Positions 41,001-56,766 of a DNA stretch of 64,000 nucleotides are shown here, in pieces. Below the pieces are notes generated by a model that saw only the letters and a program-made list of their open reading frames with translations, was not told the origin of the DNA and ran no database searches. How positions within the stretch are numbered: the stretch's first letter is position 1; each line of letters opens with the position of its first letter. This DNA is from Protula sp. h YS-2021. Lineage: Eukaryota; Annelida; Polychaeta; Sabellida; Serpulidae. Made by a program: the position numbers and the translations under genes. The DNA lies in the NCBI GenBank assembly GCA_949752745.1, contig OX457026.1, positions 23,501,308 through 23,565,307 on the forward strand. The letters run 5' to 3'.

Positions 41001-41819
41001 GGGAAACACTGATACACAAATGAAATTGTATGCGTTTGATTTCGGTATTAGCTCGTAAAAGTAGACAAGCCGACTGATTGGGTGAATAATTTTTACAAGA
41101 TAATAAACAAATGATATAACAAAACAGTAAAAATCCTTTGTTAAAATCACTAACAAACAATGAGTACTTTGGATACAATTTTAGACGCGTTTGGCTGTCC
41201 CTAAATCTGTCTGTCATTGGCCCATGCGAATATTATATCATCATTCCTTTTAGTAAACTTTCTGAAATGCGGGTGTATTGTGTAAGTCTAGTGTTTATAC
41301 TATTCTGAAGCTCACTAGCTTTCATTTCAAAGAATTTGTATAATTTTAGGCAAGGGTATCGTTTATGAATTTAGTAATTCACAAAAACAAATCTGCTCAA
41401 AATAGAGAGATATAATAATTGTATTACTGGTACATTCAAGACCATGATATTGGATAGATGGCTCTGGCTGCTTGAACAGACAAATATTTTCATAAAATAA
41501 ACAGTATCAGTTTAAAATGAACCTAGCTATGTCGATGCAATTTTTGCACATGTATCTTCATCGTTTCAGAATAATTCAGTTTAAATTATATTCGAAAAAT
41601 TTACCATGATTGGTTTCATATAATATTTCATTTACAAGGTAGATTAACATGGAAACATATATTGTGTGGAATATTTGTGTGGTGTGTTTGTAAAATACAA
41701 GCTCTATAATTAGAAAGCTCAAAATTTCATCTATAAATAAAGCTCTATTCTTTAGTTTGAAAAATATCGATTTCGAGGATGTGATCAGAGCAGTTCCACA
41801 CGGTATCACTGCAACGTAT
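35018..41819. other. Intergenic region between convergent scramblase genes
   Basis: A candidate poly-A signal for gene 1 is AATAAA at 35443-35448. A 27-bp duplication (GAAATTTAAATGAATTAA) is at 37011-37058. A MITE-like element is at about 40462-40915. No coding exon recognised. Confidence 0.55.
40462..40915. mobile_element. MITE-like non-autonomous DNA transposon
   Basis: Inverted ends read GAGTCT(T)..TATCCGA on both sides (left near 40464-40480, right near 40899-40914, reverse-complemented). The subterminal word CTCATATCCGAA recurs at least four times inside. No ORF. It resembles short pogo/Tigger-type derivatives with CATATCCGAACTC ends; the superfamily is uncertain and the target duplication could not be fixed. 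Confidence 0.45.
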
Positions 41820-47196
<5,377 letters not shown>

Positions 47197-47375
47197 GACA
47201 ATAAGTAGATTCCCTTGCTTGGCCCAACAAAGTCTTCACACTGTAATTATGGAGCAAGAGCTTTTAGTTACAACAGTCAATTAGTATATTTGCTTTAGCC
47301 TAAGCATTAAACACTTAACTGAGAAACTCTGTGCTGTGCTGCTTTAATTTTCAAACAGAATAAAAGGTTCGAAGG

Positions 47376-47376
47376 A

Positions 47377-47423
<47 letters not shown>

Positions 47424-47435
47424 AAGAAAGAAAGA
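47376..47435. repeat. (AG)n/(AAAG)n microsatellite upstream of scramblase 2
   Basis: On the gene's own strand this is a CT tract, 180-240 bases upstream of the ATG, in the same relative place as the CT tract of gene 1. Confidence 0.95.
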
Positions 47436-49017
47436 ATTTATGTGGATTAGGAAAAAGGGTAGCCATAAAGGCATTGAGACAAATGTTTTGCAAACTTGTG
47501 ATATAAATTGTAAACAAAATGATTTGGTTCAACAATACTTCATGATATACATGTATAGTCCTTTTTATTTTGAAAATGCACAAACTTTTAGCCATAACTT
47601 TCAGTTTGAGTTGTAAATGCACAGTAAGGTTTCGGGATATATAAACAGTCATGAGCTGCAACTACTAGTTCCCTATACAACTTGATTAAAATGGCTTATA
47701 TGTCTATACATGGGTATGAAGCTCCTCAGAATGAAATGAACAAACGAACAATAGTAAACTCATAAATGTGATTGTTACTTTTGAAAAGTCGGACGATTTA
47801 GCCTTTGATGAACAGTAAAAGCTGTGTATTTGGGGACACCGAACTGACTGAACCTTTTTGTCCCTAGCAGGGATGTGTTCCTAACAGAGAGGTAGAGGGT
47901 TTGTTTGAGGATCAACAACATAAATAACTAGCCATAGCAAAAACCTGTAATTATCTTTGTGTGTTTCTCACGCGATCATTTTTTACTTTTTCTGAAAGTG
48001 ATAATTCATTTCTCTTTCTGTTGTTCTTCCCATGTTTTAAGTACAATTGTTTTTAGTACAAACTTAGCTAAGAACATCATATTATTTAGTCCAGAGATGA
48101 AACCTAAGTTTGGGCGCACCATAAATTCAATGAGCAAGAGATGTAACGTTTACTATTGAGACTAACTCAAAATTGCAATTAACCAGGCCTCCCCTCTCTT
48201 CTATCTAAACATATCTCGCAAATTCCCTTTAGTGTACCTAGATACATGTGCTCTTTTAGGGGTAAGCACGGAGTGTTGGCAAACAGTGCTCTGTAGCGTG
48301 AGAAGTAGCTTATGTTCATTATTTACTTTATGAGACACAAAACTACTGTCCTTAATATACAGGTCAACTTTTCCCGGCCAACAATACCTCGCATCCGAAA
48401 TCCTTAGTCCATAGCCAATGCTGTAGTCACTCTAAGCGAGTATGGGATTGATGGATATCAAAGACTATATGGGTATTGAGTCGCCAAGTCGCCACCAAAC
48501 AAAGTGGAGAGGACTAGAAAATATCCTTGATCGTGGAGCGAAAACCCAGGCTGATTCAGACGCTGTTTCGGATGTCGAAGACTAGTGTTAGCAGCTGCGC
48601 CGCCTAGCACTGAAATAGAGGGCGTGCAATCGACCAACTAGTCCAGTTTTTATCCCATATGTCAACTTTGACCGAATTGCTGTGCAGATTAAGGGATCTT
48701 ATCTCTCAAAAGCAACTCTCTATGATGAAGAAGAAAAATCACCAGATAAAAATCGAGAACTTTTTCCCAAAGGCCTGAACTGACAAATAGAAAGTTTTAG
48801 ACAGTAGTAGTCATTAACTATTTACCTACCGTTTTAAAGCGGTAGAAATTCGCTATTGCTATGACGCCTTGTTTATTTCAGGTTTTAGTTTTATTGTGTA
48901 TCTTTTCCTTTTTATATGAAGAGGCGCGAGAATTTTATATGAAGAGGGGCGAGAAAAAAGACAAAGAAACAAATTTTATTACGGCTGATTACTCCTGTTT
49001 TGGATCTTCAAACAAAC

Positions 49018-49085
49018 CCCCAACCTCTCTGTTAGTGGCACCGACCTCTCTGTTAGTGGCACCGACCTCTCTGTTAGTGGCACCG
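49018..49085. repeat. 21-bp tandem repeat, three units
   Basis: CCTCTCTGTTAGTGGCACCGA repeated three times nearly exactly. The frame is open across it (PTSLLVA repeats) because 21 is a multiple of three, but flanking sequence shows no gene. Confidence 0.95.
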
Positions 49086-49606
49086 TCGTATTAGAAACAA
49101 AAAGGCTCACTCCGTTACGTATTCTTAATGCGACGGTTTTTACTGCAATGGTTTATTTCAGTGGATAGTATATTATCCCTTGCACAGCACGTAACGTAAA
49201 ACTGCCACAGAGAAAGTAGCGATAAAACATTCTAGTGTCGTTTTAGGCTTTCTCTGCTGACCAGTCATTTCAGTCAATACCAATCACAGATAAGGATGTT
49301 TTATGTCTGTTGTTAAGGACCATTAAATGTGAAGGACATGAGACGGAATCATATGACACGATTTTTGGGAGACCGATACAAATCATAAATCGTTACATTT
49401 TTAGTTCCTTCATGAATAAGACATTTTAGGTTCTTAAATCTTTTTATGTGCCTTATATGCGTTTGTAAAAATAGAGTTATATCATATAATTTTCGTTTTA
49501 AACATTTACTCGTTGTTTGGGCTGTAGAAGAAATACGAACCCTTACAATATAATGTTTACATAAATATGAATAGCGCAAGAACGAAGTAACTAAGGTGTT
49601 ACCTGT

Positions 49607-50110
49607 TGCCAATGTAATATTACTTCTTAAAAAGATAATCGTTGGTAAATTCAGGATGTTAACTGTGATGGCTTCAATAAATTCCGTTTTGGAACTGACC
49701 GCATAAAACCCTCCTCAAGCACTGCTTAAAGCTGTTGCCAATGTAATATTACTTCGTAAAAAGATAATCATTGGTAAATCCAGGATGTTAACAGTGATGG
49801 CTTCAATAAATTCCGTTTTGGAACTGACCGCATAAAACCAGGATGTTAACTGTGATGGCTTCAATAAATTCCGTTTTGGCACTGACCGCATAAAACCAGG
49901 ATGTTAATTGTGATGGCTTCAATAAATTCCGTTTTGGAACTGACCGCATAAAACCCTCCTCAAGCACTGCTTAAAGCTGTTGCCAATGTAATATTAATTC
50001 TTAAAAAGATAATCATTGGTAAATCCAGGATGTTAACTGTAATGGCTTCAATAAATTCCGTTTTGGAACTGAAAGCATAAAACCCTCCTCAGGCACTGCT
50101 TAAAGCATTG
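49607..50110. repeat. Nested tandem repeat (58-bp unit in a longer unit)
   Basis: The word CCAGGATGTTAACTGTGATG plus GCTTCAATAAATTCCGTTTT occurs five times. Some copies are separated by a ~70-bp block beginning CCCTCCTCAAGCACTGC and including GATAATCATTGGTAAAT. Higher-order structure from unequal exchange. Confidence 0.92.
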
Positions 50111-52984
50111 ACAAAACTTAGTAGAGCAGAGACAGATGCCACAAACAAAGGAATAAAGAAAGAAGAAGGAAGACAGAACAAAAAAAGACAGAAACCTGAG
50201 AGAAGAGACTTAAGAGAGAAGAAAAATTAGAGTTAGAGTTAGTAACTGAGCGATAAGGTTAGTGAATGAGTGGCACATGATAGTGAAATGAGCGGTAGGG
50301 CTAACTTTTCAGTGACATGAGATTGCGAGTGATATGGAAAGAGATAGCTGGGACATAATAGAAATAACGAAAGATTTTGTCCTAGATGGAGCAACACAGT
50401 AGGGGCTAAACTGGTTATAACAGAATAGAAGGAATAAGAGGTAAAATTGTCGAATGAGTGACACAGTGAGGAGTAGACTGAAAGGGATCAAAACTTTAGA
50501 GATATAAACACTTTGGATATGCATTTCTAAGTACTAGTGCTCCTATTGAAATGCCACTGATGGTCGTGAAAGGCAGAATTGAGATTTAAAACATAAGAGT
50601 AGTTTATACGGTAACCGTTCTAACTTGATACACGCTATTCCATGACAAACGTACCCACATTCCTATTAGCCAATCTTCGATCTATTAAAACGTCTCGAAC
50701 TTTACACGGCATATAATGACCTTCTATTTTCTGTGTTAGTTATGTTCCACATTCTGTTGTTTCACTACCCGGTTATGCCATACCGTGTAATCATCACCAG
50801 TCGGGGAAAATGAGGTGCCAATACATTACGTACAGTCCAAAATGTTTGGAAAGAATTTGATTTATTCCAACCCCTACCCCCCAAAAATGTAAAGAGAATT
50901 TTTACATATTCTGTTGGGCGTGTATACCATCCCCTAGATTCGAACATATTGGAAATCTCATGTCATATGGTTAACGACGTGGATTCCATTCACATACACC
51001 GTCCAGTGCTCTTTGGGATTTACCGCTTTAAGAAACTGAAATCAGCTGAACCCGGATAATGGTGGTCGATCGATCTTTTATTTGTATTGTAACTCCGACC
51101 CAAACGCATCTCTTTAGTTTTTGGATAACACACGTTGTGCCGGATACTTCTCCGTGCCGACGCAAGATTTAGCTCATTCTTCCGGAGCATCTATTCTAAC
51201 CTCGAGTGTGATCCCCAACTTATTGATATCTCTGGCATGTTTTCAGTGCCGTTGAAATTGAAGAGCGGTTGATGAATATTGACCTTCGCGAGTTAATGGA
51301 CCACATGAGATTCCAAATTTGATACTGTTGCAATCGAATCTATGCACAAAGGTATCCTGACACTTAACCCTCCAATAGTTGATACAGTGACAATTGGTTT
51401 AACGACAATTAATCTAAACTGGCAAGGCACAACAATTTATCTGTTGGCTCAAAACTTGTCTTTTTGCAATTTTTTGTCCACAGTCGATCCAGCGATAATT
51501 GATCTAAGAAAAATCGATATAAGGACAGATGTTCTAGCGATAATTGATTTAAAATTGGAGGGTGTGCAACTTATTCTATTTTTTCAAAACGTTTTTTTTT
51601 TTCTCTTTTTGTAATTATTTTGTCCACTTGATAAAAAATATATATTTTTCACTTAGTTAAATTATCGTTCTTTCGCAGATAGTGAATAGTAATTTTGGCC
51701 TTTTAAAAAAACTTCAGATCAATTGTCTCCAGATCAATTCTCTGTAGGTCAATTGTCATTAAATTACATGTCGTGGATTCATACAAAAAATAAGTATAAT
51801 TTGACGAGTGGTACAGATCCACTCACAACACTGTAAGGTCGATGTGAAAAGTTAACAAAGACAAAGGATGGTTAATATCCAGAAGGTCTGCTGCTCTTTA
51901 AACTCAAAACCATGGAAGAGCGATGTGAAAAGTTAACAAAGACAAAGCCATTTTTTTTAAAATAACAAACCTGGAAATAGACTGAACGGCATCTGGCCTT
52001 GTATCAAGATACAAGGTTGCGATACCATGAACTTGTTTTTGGTACCCATTCCCTAAATGCAGACCAGATTTTAACCCTCTTGTCTTTGTTGTTTCTAATG
52101 AGACACACTGTAAGTATTGTCCTTTAACTATTGCGATTACACTGTTAGTCAGTAGTAATAATGTTCAATGACTTCCTCTGAAATGATTCTTGTCTTACTA
52201 TATGCCATCTACCTTTTTATCTGTTTTCTTACCGGTGACGTCTGGCCAATGCATTAAAATAATGTTTAAATATATCTCGTAAAGGAAGAAATGAGAGATT
52301 GGGCGACACAGCACCGGTAAATGAGAAATGACATAACATTTTAGTCTCTTTGGGCTAACTGATGCTGCTGAATTATGTAAATAAAGAAAACATTAAACAT
52401 ATTCACCTGTATTATTGTTCCCACACAATGACGTTATACAATATTTATTGTTTTTATAACTTTATTTATTACAATTTAACTGTATAATCCAACTAAATAA
52501 ATTAAAAGATCTTTTTTCGTGAAATCGCACTGAATATAATGGGTAAATTCCTGAATACGTGCGCGGCTTGTGAATGGTATTGAGTACAGAAACTGGCTTG
52601 ATTGGCTAAAAGCACTGTCTTATCTGCTTTGTACTGAATAATGTAAATACCAGAAGTGCGGCACGGACAAGGCCTTGTTTGTACCACTTATCACAAGAGC
52701 CCATGAATCACTTTGGATGTCCTGGTTATTTAACAGCCTTCATGTAATTAACATCAATCGCTAAATTATTATCCTAGTGCTTTGAATTTCTAAGTGTTTA
52801 GTTTTAATCTAAGAAAATTTGTAAGGCTGAACCGTAGAAAATTCAAGTTTTTAAGGTCATATGGGAAAGAGACACGATATTATTCCCACTTGGCATTGAA
52901 AATGCCAAATGGGGATGGATTGCCTCGAATTCTTCACCTATTTTTCCTTTTTTTTCTCGCTTTTTTTTAATTTTTTTTCTTCTT

Positions 52985-53484
52985 CCGCCGAATCGGTTTC
53001 CAGACATCTCCTCCGAGACCGCTGAAGCTAGACCAACCAATCTTGGCACATGTATGGAGGGTCATCTGAAGTGGTGCACCTGATAAAAATTTTTGACCTT
53101 GACTTTACTGGTCAAGGTCAAATCGCGAAAAAGGTCAAACGGTTTTCTGACAATTACTGCAAGGCCGTTGAAGCTAGAAAAGCCAAACTTGGCATATATA
53201 TAAAGGGCGATGTGATCTAAAGCAACCAATAAAAATTTTTGACCTTGACCCTGACCATGACCTTGAAATCGCGAAAAATGTTATTTAAGAAAAACAATGA
53301 GTTATCTCGAAAACGTCCGAGACCACTGAATCTAGACCAACCAAACTTGGCACATATATGGAGGGTCATCGAAAGTGGTGCACCTAATAAAAATTTTTGA
53401 CCTTGACTTTACTGGTCAAGGTCAAATCGTGAAAAAGGTCAATCGGTTTCCAGACATCTACAGCAAGGCCTTTGAAGCTAGAAA
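52985..53484. repeat. Host interspersed repeat (GACCTTGACC family), tandem copies
   Basis: Two to three units share CCAACTTGGCACAT-like, AAAAATTTTTGACCTTGAC, GGTCAAGGTCAAATCG and GTTGAAGCTAGAAAAG. An intact unit near 53164-53200 continues from GCTAGAAAAG into CCAAACTTGG. The last unit stops at GCTAGAAA, where the right element begins. Such GACCTTGACC repeats are common in invertebrate genomes. Confidence 0.85.
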
Positions 53485-53780
53485 AGTAGTGTGAAAATAA
53501 GAGTTCTACCACACTTTTGTGGTGGTTCTCTTAAGAGTTCCACCTCACTTTGTGACGTCATACTGTCTGGAAGTGACGTCATACTGTCTGGACCGGAAGT
53601 GTTGTCTGGACCGGAAGTGTTGTCTGGACCGGAAGTGCTGTCAGGACCGGAAGTGAGGTCACGATAAGTGTTAGGATAGGCGCGACCATCCATGACGTCA
53701 TAATGAGGTCATACTGAGGTCATACTGAGGTCATAATGAGGTCATAATAAGGTCATAATGAGGTCATAATGAGGTCATGC
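53485..53780 (+). promoter_or_regulatory. Element terminus with CRE, ETS and 11-bp TGAGGTCA arrays (right copy)
   Basis: CRE palindromes TGACGTCA occur at 53553, 53574 and 53693. Four ETS sites ACCGGAAGT occur at 53592, 53610, 53628 and 53646, exactly 18 bp apart. From 53701 to 53777, seven units of an 11-bp repeat carry TGAGGTCA or TAAGGTCA, in phase with the preceding CRE. The left copy has only three 11-bp units, with TGACGTCA or TCACGTCA. Candidate enhancer/promoter, possibly overlapping the replication terminus. Confidence 0.6.
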
Positions 53781-53883
53781 TGTGTGGCGGCTTCCTAGGG
53801 TTTCAGTCGATGATCGTCGAAGTCAATGAAGTCAAGCTTTCATTTCCGAAGTCAATCGACAACAGACCCTAAAAAGTGATGAC

Positions 53884-54316
53884 CTCCCCCCCCCCCTCGA
53901 AATTGTGATTTTTGCATATTTATCCGTTTCAGACGATTCTGAACATTTTTCATTTTTTGGGTCGACCGACCCCCCCCCCCCCCCTCGAAGTTGTGATTTT
54001 TGCATATTTATCCGTTTCAGACGATTCTGAACATTTTTCATTTTTTGGGTCGACCGACCCCCCCCCCCCCCCTCGAAATTGTCGTTTTTGTATATTTATC
54101 CGTTTCAGACGATTCTGAACATTTTTCATTTTTTGGGTCGACCGACTCCCCCCACCCCCCCTCGAAATTGTGATTTTTGTATATTTATCCGTTTCAGACG
54201 ATTCTGAACATTTTTCATTTTTTGGGTCGATCGACCCCCCCCCCCCCTCGAAATTGTGATTTTTGCATATTTATCCGTTTCAGACGATTCTGAACATTTT
54301 TCTTTTTTTTTTTGGT
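53884..54316 (+). repeat. ~88-bp tandem repeat array with poly-C runs (5 units)
   Basis: Same unit as 5648-6364 in opposite orientation, with C runs on the plus strand. One unit has its C run interrupted by A (near 54154) and one has a T-run replacing the usual spacer. Five units here against eight on the left. Confidence 0.95.
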
Positions 54317-54558
54317 CGACCGTATACACAAGAAAAATTCTGCTGAGTCAGCAATTTTAACAATTTTGAGCAAGTTTGAAAAGTTACACACCATATTTTG
54401 ATTACATGGAAGTAGCATAAAAGCATGAGTGAAACATATATGTGATACATTCTGCTGAGTCAACAATTTTGAACGAGTATTGAATAAGTTTGAACAAGTT
54501 ACACACCATATACCATCAAAGTTTTATAAAAGGAAGAGTGACGAGAAAATACTTCACA
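54317..54558 (+). promoter_or_regulatory. Leader region and TATA box of first element gene (right copy)
   Basis: Contains two related ~100-bp segments sharing TTCTGCTGAGTCA, CAATTTTGA and GTTACACACCATAT. A TATA box, TATAAAAGG, is at 54525-54531, 34 bases before the ATG at 54559. The left copy lacks most of this duplication; its TATA box is at 5637-5643. Confidence 0.5.
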
Positions 54559-54993
54559 ATGTCGGCATTACTTCTTGACAGATGTATGACTATGGATGAC
54601 GTCTTCAAAGTGAACTATATTGACTATGTGTTTTCAAAGCTTCCTGCTTTTGAATCGGATTGGATGCTGCAAGTGAAGAATTTGCATCTGCATTGGGAAG
54701 CTGTGGGAAAGGCTATTCCAAGAGATCGTTTCATCCGCTCGTTTCTACATGAATGTGAAGAACTGCATTTACTATCAACTTACAACATTGATTTAGCATT
54801 TATCAACGCGAATACAATTTGGGCAACTGACCTCATGTTAGTTGTAGCTACTAGAATTATTCTACATTATGATGATGATGTTCCAAATAATGTATCAGAC
54901 CTTGTTCGGTTCAACCATGGACGAGTTGAAGTGAATTCAAAAGTTTGCAAGTTCTTTGAAAAGAAAGCTGACTCAGCAGATAGTTGGGTATAA
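54559..54993 (+). CDS. Helical early-type element protein (right copy, 144 aa)
   Basis: ATG at 54559 (MSALLLDRC). An upstream open stretch begins only with a non-ATG codon. Conserved with the left copy except that it lacks an 11-residue internal duplication. Trp-containing N-terminal half (DWMLQVKNLHLHW), hydrophobic middle and basic-acidic C-terminus ending DSADSWV. No family recognised. The stop codon overlaps the TATA box of the next gene, so the two genes are probably transcribed separately. Confidence 0.65.
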   Translation: MSALLLDRCMTMDDVFKVNYIDYVFSKLPAFESDWMLQVKNLHLHWEAVGKAIPRDRFIRSFLHECEELHLLSTYNIDLAFINANTIWATDLMLVVATRIILHYDDDVPNNVSDLVRFNHGRVEVNSKVCKFFEKKADSADSWV

Positions 54994-54995
54994 AA
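54989..54995 (+). promoter_or_regulatory. TATA box overlapping upstream stop codon
   Basis: TATAAAAGGG contains the TAA stop of the preceding gene (54991-54993) and lies 79 bases before the ATG at 55074. Conserved in the left copy. Confidence 0.55.
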
Positions 54996-55073
54996 GGGAG
55001 TGAACTCAGCAGAGTGGAGTCATTTCTCAGCAGACAGTTGGAGGGAGTGGATCATCAATACATTGTGGCAGTC

Positions 55074-55724
55074 ATGGAGAACAAGACAAGCAACGCAGCA
55101 GCGCAGCGCAGCAGCAGCTTTAAAATTAGTGCTAACTTAACCATTACTGTGGAGCATGGAGAATATGGGCCATTTCTACGCATCACACGTGGAGAGAGAT
55201 GGTGTGCTTATTCACCATCTTTGTGGAAGATTGTGTGCCAGAGCTTGAAAAATTTACGCGACATTGGCTTCAAACTATACTTAACGCAAACGAAGTGGCT
55301 TGAAGTCATTTCATACTTGGATATGCGCTATGTGAGTTTTGTGCGCACGTCACGGCTTGAAAGGAAAGAATACACACATCACATCAACATGAATGATGGT
55401 GAATGGGAGACACTGCTTCAGGAGATGGACAACATCAACTCAGCCCTATCACCATGTGAGGAATGTCATGACAAGAAAACGATCATCAAGCTGCAAAAGG
55501 ATGGTCGGATGAAGGTGTCAAAGCTATCCAAGAAAAGGCTGGCTGAAGTTCAGTTGGAGAACATGAACGTGCAAAATCAACTTGGACTTACCTGCGACTA
55601 TTGCGGTGCTTGTGGATATATGGAGGATTATCATTGCCACTGCCACAAGTATAATTGCAAGTTGTGTGAACCAAACAACTTCTGCGGCAAGTGTGGAGTA
55701 CTTAAAGTCAGTGAAGCAAAGTAA
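55074..55724 (+). CDS. Protein with two PC4-like segments and Cys-rich zinc-binding tail (right copy)
   Basis: 216 aa from the ATG at 55074 (MENKTS). After a short Ala/Gln run, segment 1 spans about residues 17-62 (SANLTITVEHG through SPSLWKIVCQSL). Segment 2 spans about 70-122 (KLYLTQTKW through DGEWETLLQEM). Both show the PC4-type pattern of paired strands then a Trp-led helix. CEECHDKK is in the linker. The tail has CDYCGACGY, CHCHKYNCKLC and CGKCG, consistent with zinc ribbons. Residues match the left copy closely. Likely a nucleic-acid-binding regulator; the PC4 relation is from pattern recognition only. Confidence 0.65.
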   Translation: MENKTSNAAAQRSSSFKISANLTITVEHGEYGPFLRITRGERWCAYSPSLWKIVCQSLKNLRDIGFKLYLTQTKWLEVISYLDMRYVSFVRTSRLERKEYTHHINMNDGEWETLLQEMDNINSALSPCEECHDKKTIIKLQKDGRMKVSKLSKKRLAEVQLENMNVQNQLGLTCDYCGACGYMEDYHCHCHKYNCKLCEPNNFCGKCGVLKVSEAK

Positions 55725-55748
55725 AAGCCCACAAGACACTGAAACAAG

Positions 55749-56075
55749 ATGGACGCATGTTTTAAAAATGCTTATATTGACTTGATGATTGCTAAACTTG
55801 CTTGCTGTGGCACTCCAGACTATCAACTTTATCATTTGGATGCTTTTTGGGATGTTGTGCATCATAGTCTTGATGTGATTGAACTGCATTCAAGATTTCT
55901 TGGAGAATGTCATAAAATTGGAATAGAAGAAGATCCTGACTTTGACTTTGATTCTGCACTTTATTCTGCTCGTACTGATGTTGAAGTATATTTCACCGTA
56001 GTTGATCATTTGAGAGATTGTTGTAAACAAGAAGAGGAAACCGAGCAGCTTTATCAGGTAACTTTAAAGATATAA
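55749..56075 (+). CDS. 108 aa helical element protein of unknown function (right copy)
   Basis: ATG at 55749 follows the previous stop by 24 bases. Acidic and helical, with conserved FWDVVHHSLDVIELHSRFLG and the central EEDPDFDFDSAL. Pattern of Leu/Val spacing suggests a helical bundle. The gene pair with the upstream zinc protein is conserved in both copies. No family recognised. Confidence 0.65.
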   Translation: MDACFKNAYIDLMIAKLACCGTPDYQLYHLDAFWDVVHHSLDVIELHSRFLGECHKIGIEEDPDFDFDSALYSARTDVEVYFTVVDHLRDCCKQEEETEQLYQVTLKI

Positions 56076-56124
56076 AAACCTTTTAATCATCTTTGTAACA
56101 ACATAGTGAATTGATAACATAACA

Positions 56125-56256
56125 ATGTTTTTCTTACTAACAAATTTAGTTTTATGTGAGTGGTTTCAACGTAAACAAAGAAAGAACATGATAGAAGAGG
56201 CAGCAAATATATTAAAAGATATTTTATTACAGGAAGAAACCGACATGTCAGAATAA
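56125..56256 (+). CDS. 43 aa conserved membrane-anchored small protein (right copy)
   Basis: ATG at 56125, stop TAA at 56254-56256. Hydrophobic residues 1-12, basic QRKQRKN, then an amphipathic acidic helix (IEEAANILKDILLQEE). The frame, length and both termini are preserved in the left copy at 3832-3963. It ends 15 bases before the NADAR start. Confidence 0.5.
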   Translation: MFFLLTNLVLCEWFQRKQRKNMIEEAANILKDILLQEETDMSE

Positions 56257-56271
56257 AGAAACAAAGTCAAC

Positions 56272-56695
56272 ATGGAGAATCTTGTACTATTCAGTGGTCA
56301 TAAGGACGTTCTTTCAAACATGTTTCCAACACGACTTGAAAAGTATGGACATGGACAAGTGAAGCGTTGTATCAATATGAGAAAGCAGTTTTTCATCACC
56401 GTCCAGATATTGCTTCAGCCATTGTGTCATCCAGAAATGGATATGAAGCGAAACGTATTGCTAAAGGGATAAAACCATGTCCTTACCAGTAAAGAGAAGT
56501 AAAATGCAAGATGTTTTACAAGTCAAATGGAATCAGTGTGTATTGTTTCGCAACAAGTTGAAAGAATGTAAAGACAAAACTTTAGTTGAAGCAACGTATG
56601 ATCATTGGTGGGGAGCTGGTGTGAAACAAGTGTCACCTGGATATCCTGGTCAGAATATTATGGGAAAGTTGTTAGAACTGTTCTGTAAGACTTGA
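56272..56695 (+). pseudogene. NADAR-family gene, split over three frames (right copy)
   Basis: The N-terminal part (56272 to about 56350) has FSGHKDVLSN and FPTR, the typical NADAR opening. The middle part, in a second frame (about 56350-56465), has SEALYQYEKA followed by AKGIKPC. The C-terminal part, in a third frame (56477-56695), has KLKEC, TLVEAT, WWGAG and GQNIMGKLL, matching the conserved tail. Two frame changes are therefore needed, so no single protein results. The second break is also at the same place in the left copy, so it predates the two insertions or reflects an unusual decoding. NADAR enzymes process ADP-ribose derivatives, some reversing ADP-ribosylation of DNA guanine. Confidence 0.65.
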
Positions 56696-56766
56696 TGTGC
56701 AGACGTGTGAACATGTAAATTTGAAGTGTGTTAAGTGAACAGCAACTGGAAAAAACTTGCTGAATT

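Larger units (their letters stand above)
47197..53484. other. Host DNA between scramblase 2 and right element
   Basis: No exon recognised. It contains an (AG)n tract at 47376-47435, a 21-bp repeat at 49018-49085 and a nested tandem repeat at 49607-50110. A possible short inverted-end element is at 51360-51565 (ACCCTCCAAT and ATTGGAGGGT). The interspersed repeat at about 52985-53484 is the one the right element interrupts. Confidence 0.55.

Noticed and set aside
48861..49094. 77-codon ORF with a C-terminal seven-residue repeat
   Set aside because: The repeat is a 21-bp minisatellite that keeps any frame open; no domain, no splice context and no conserved neighbour.
54490..54558. Upstream extensions of element ORFs to TTG or GTG codons
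   Set aside because: Eukaryotic initiation favours ATG; internal ATGs agree between copies and with TATA positions, so those starts were used for several genes.
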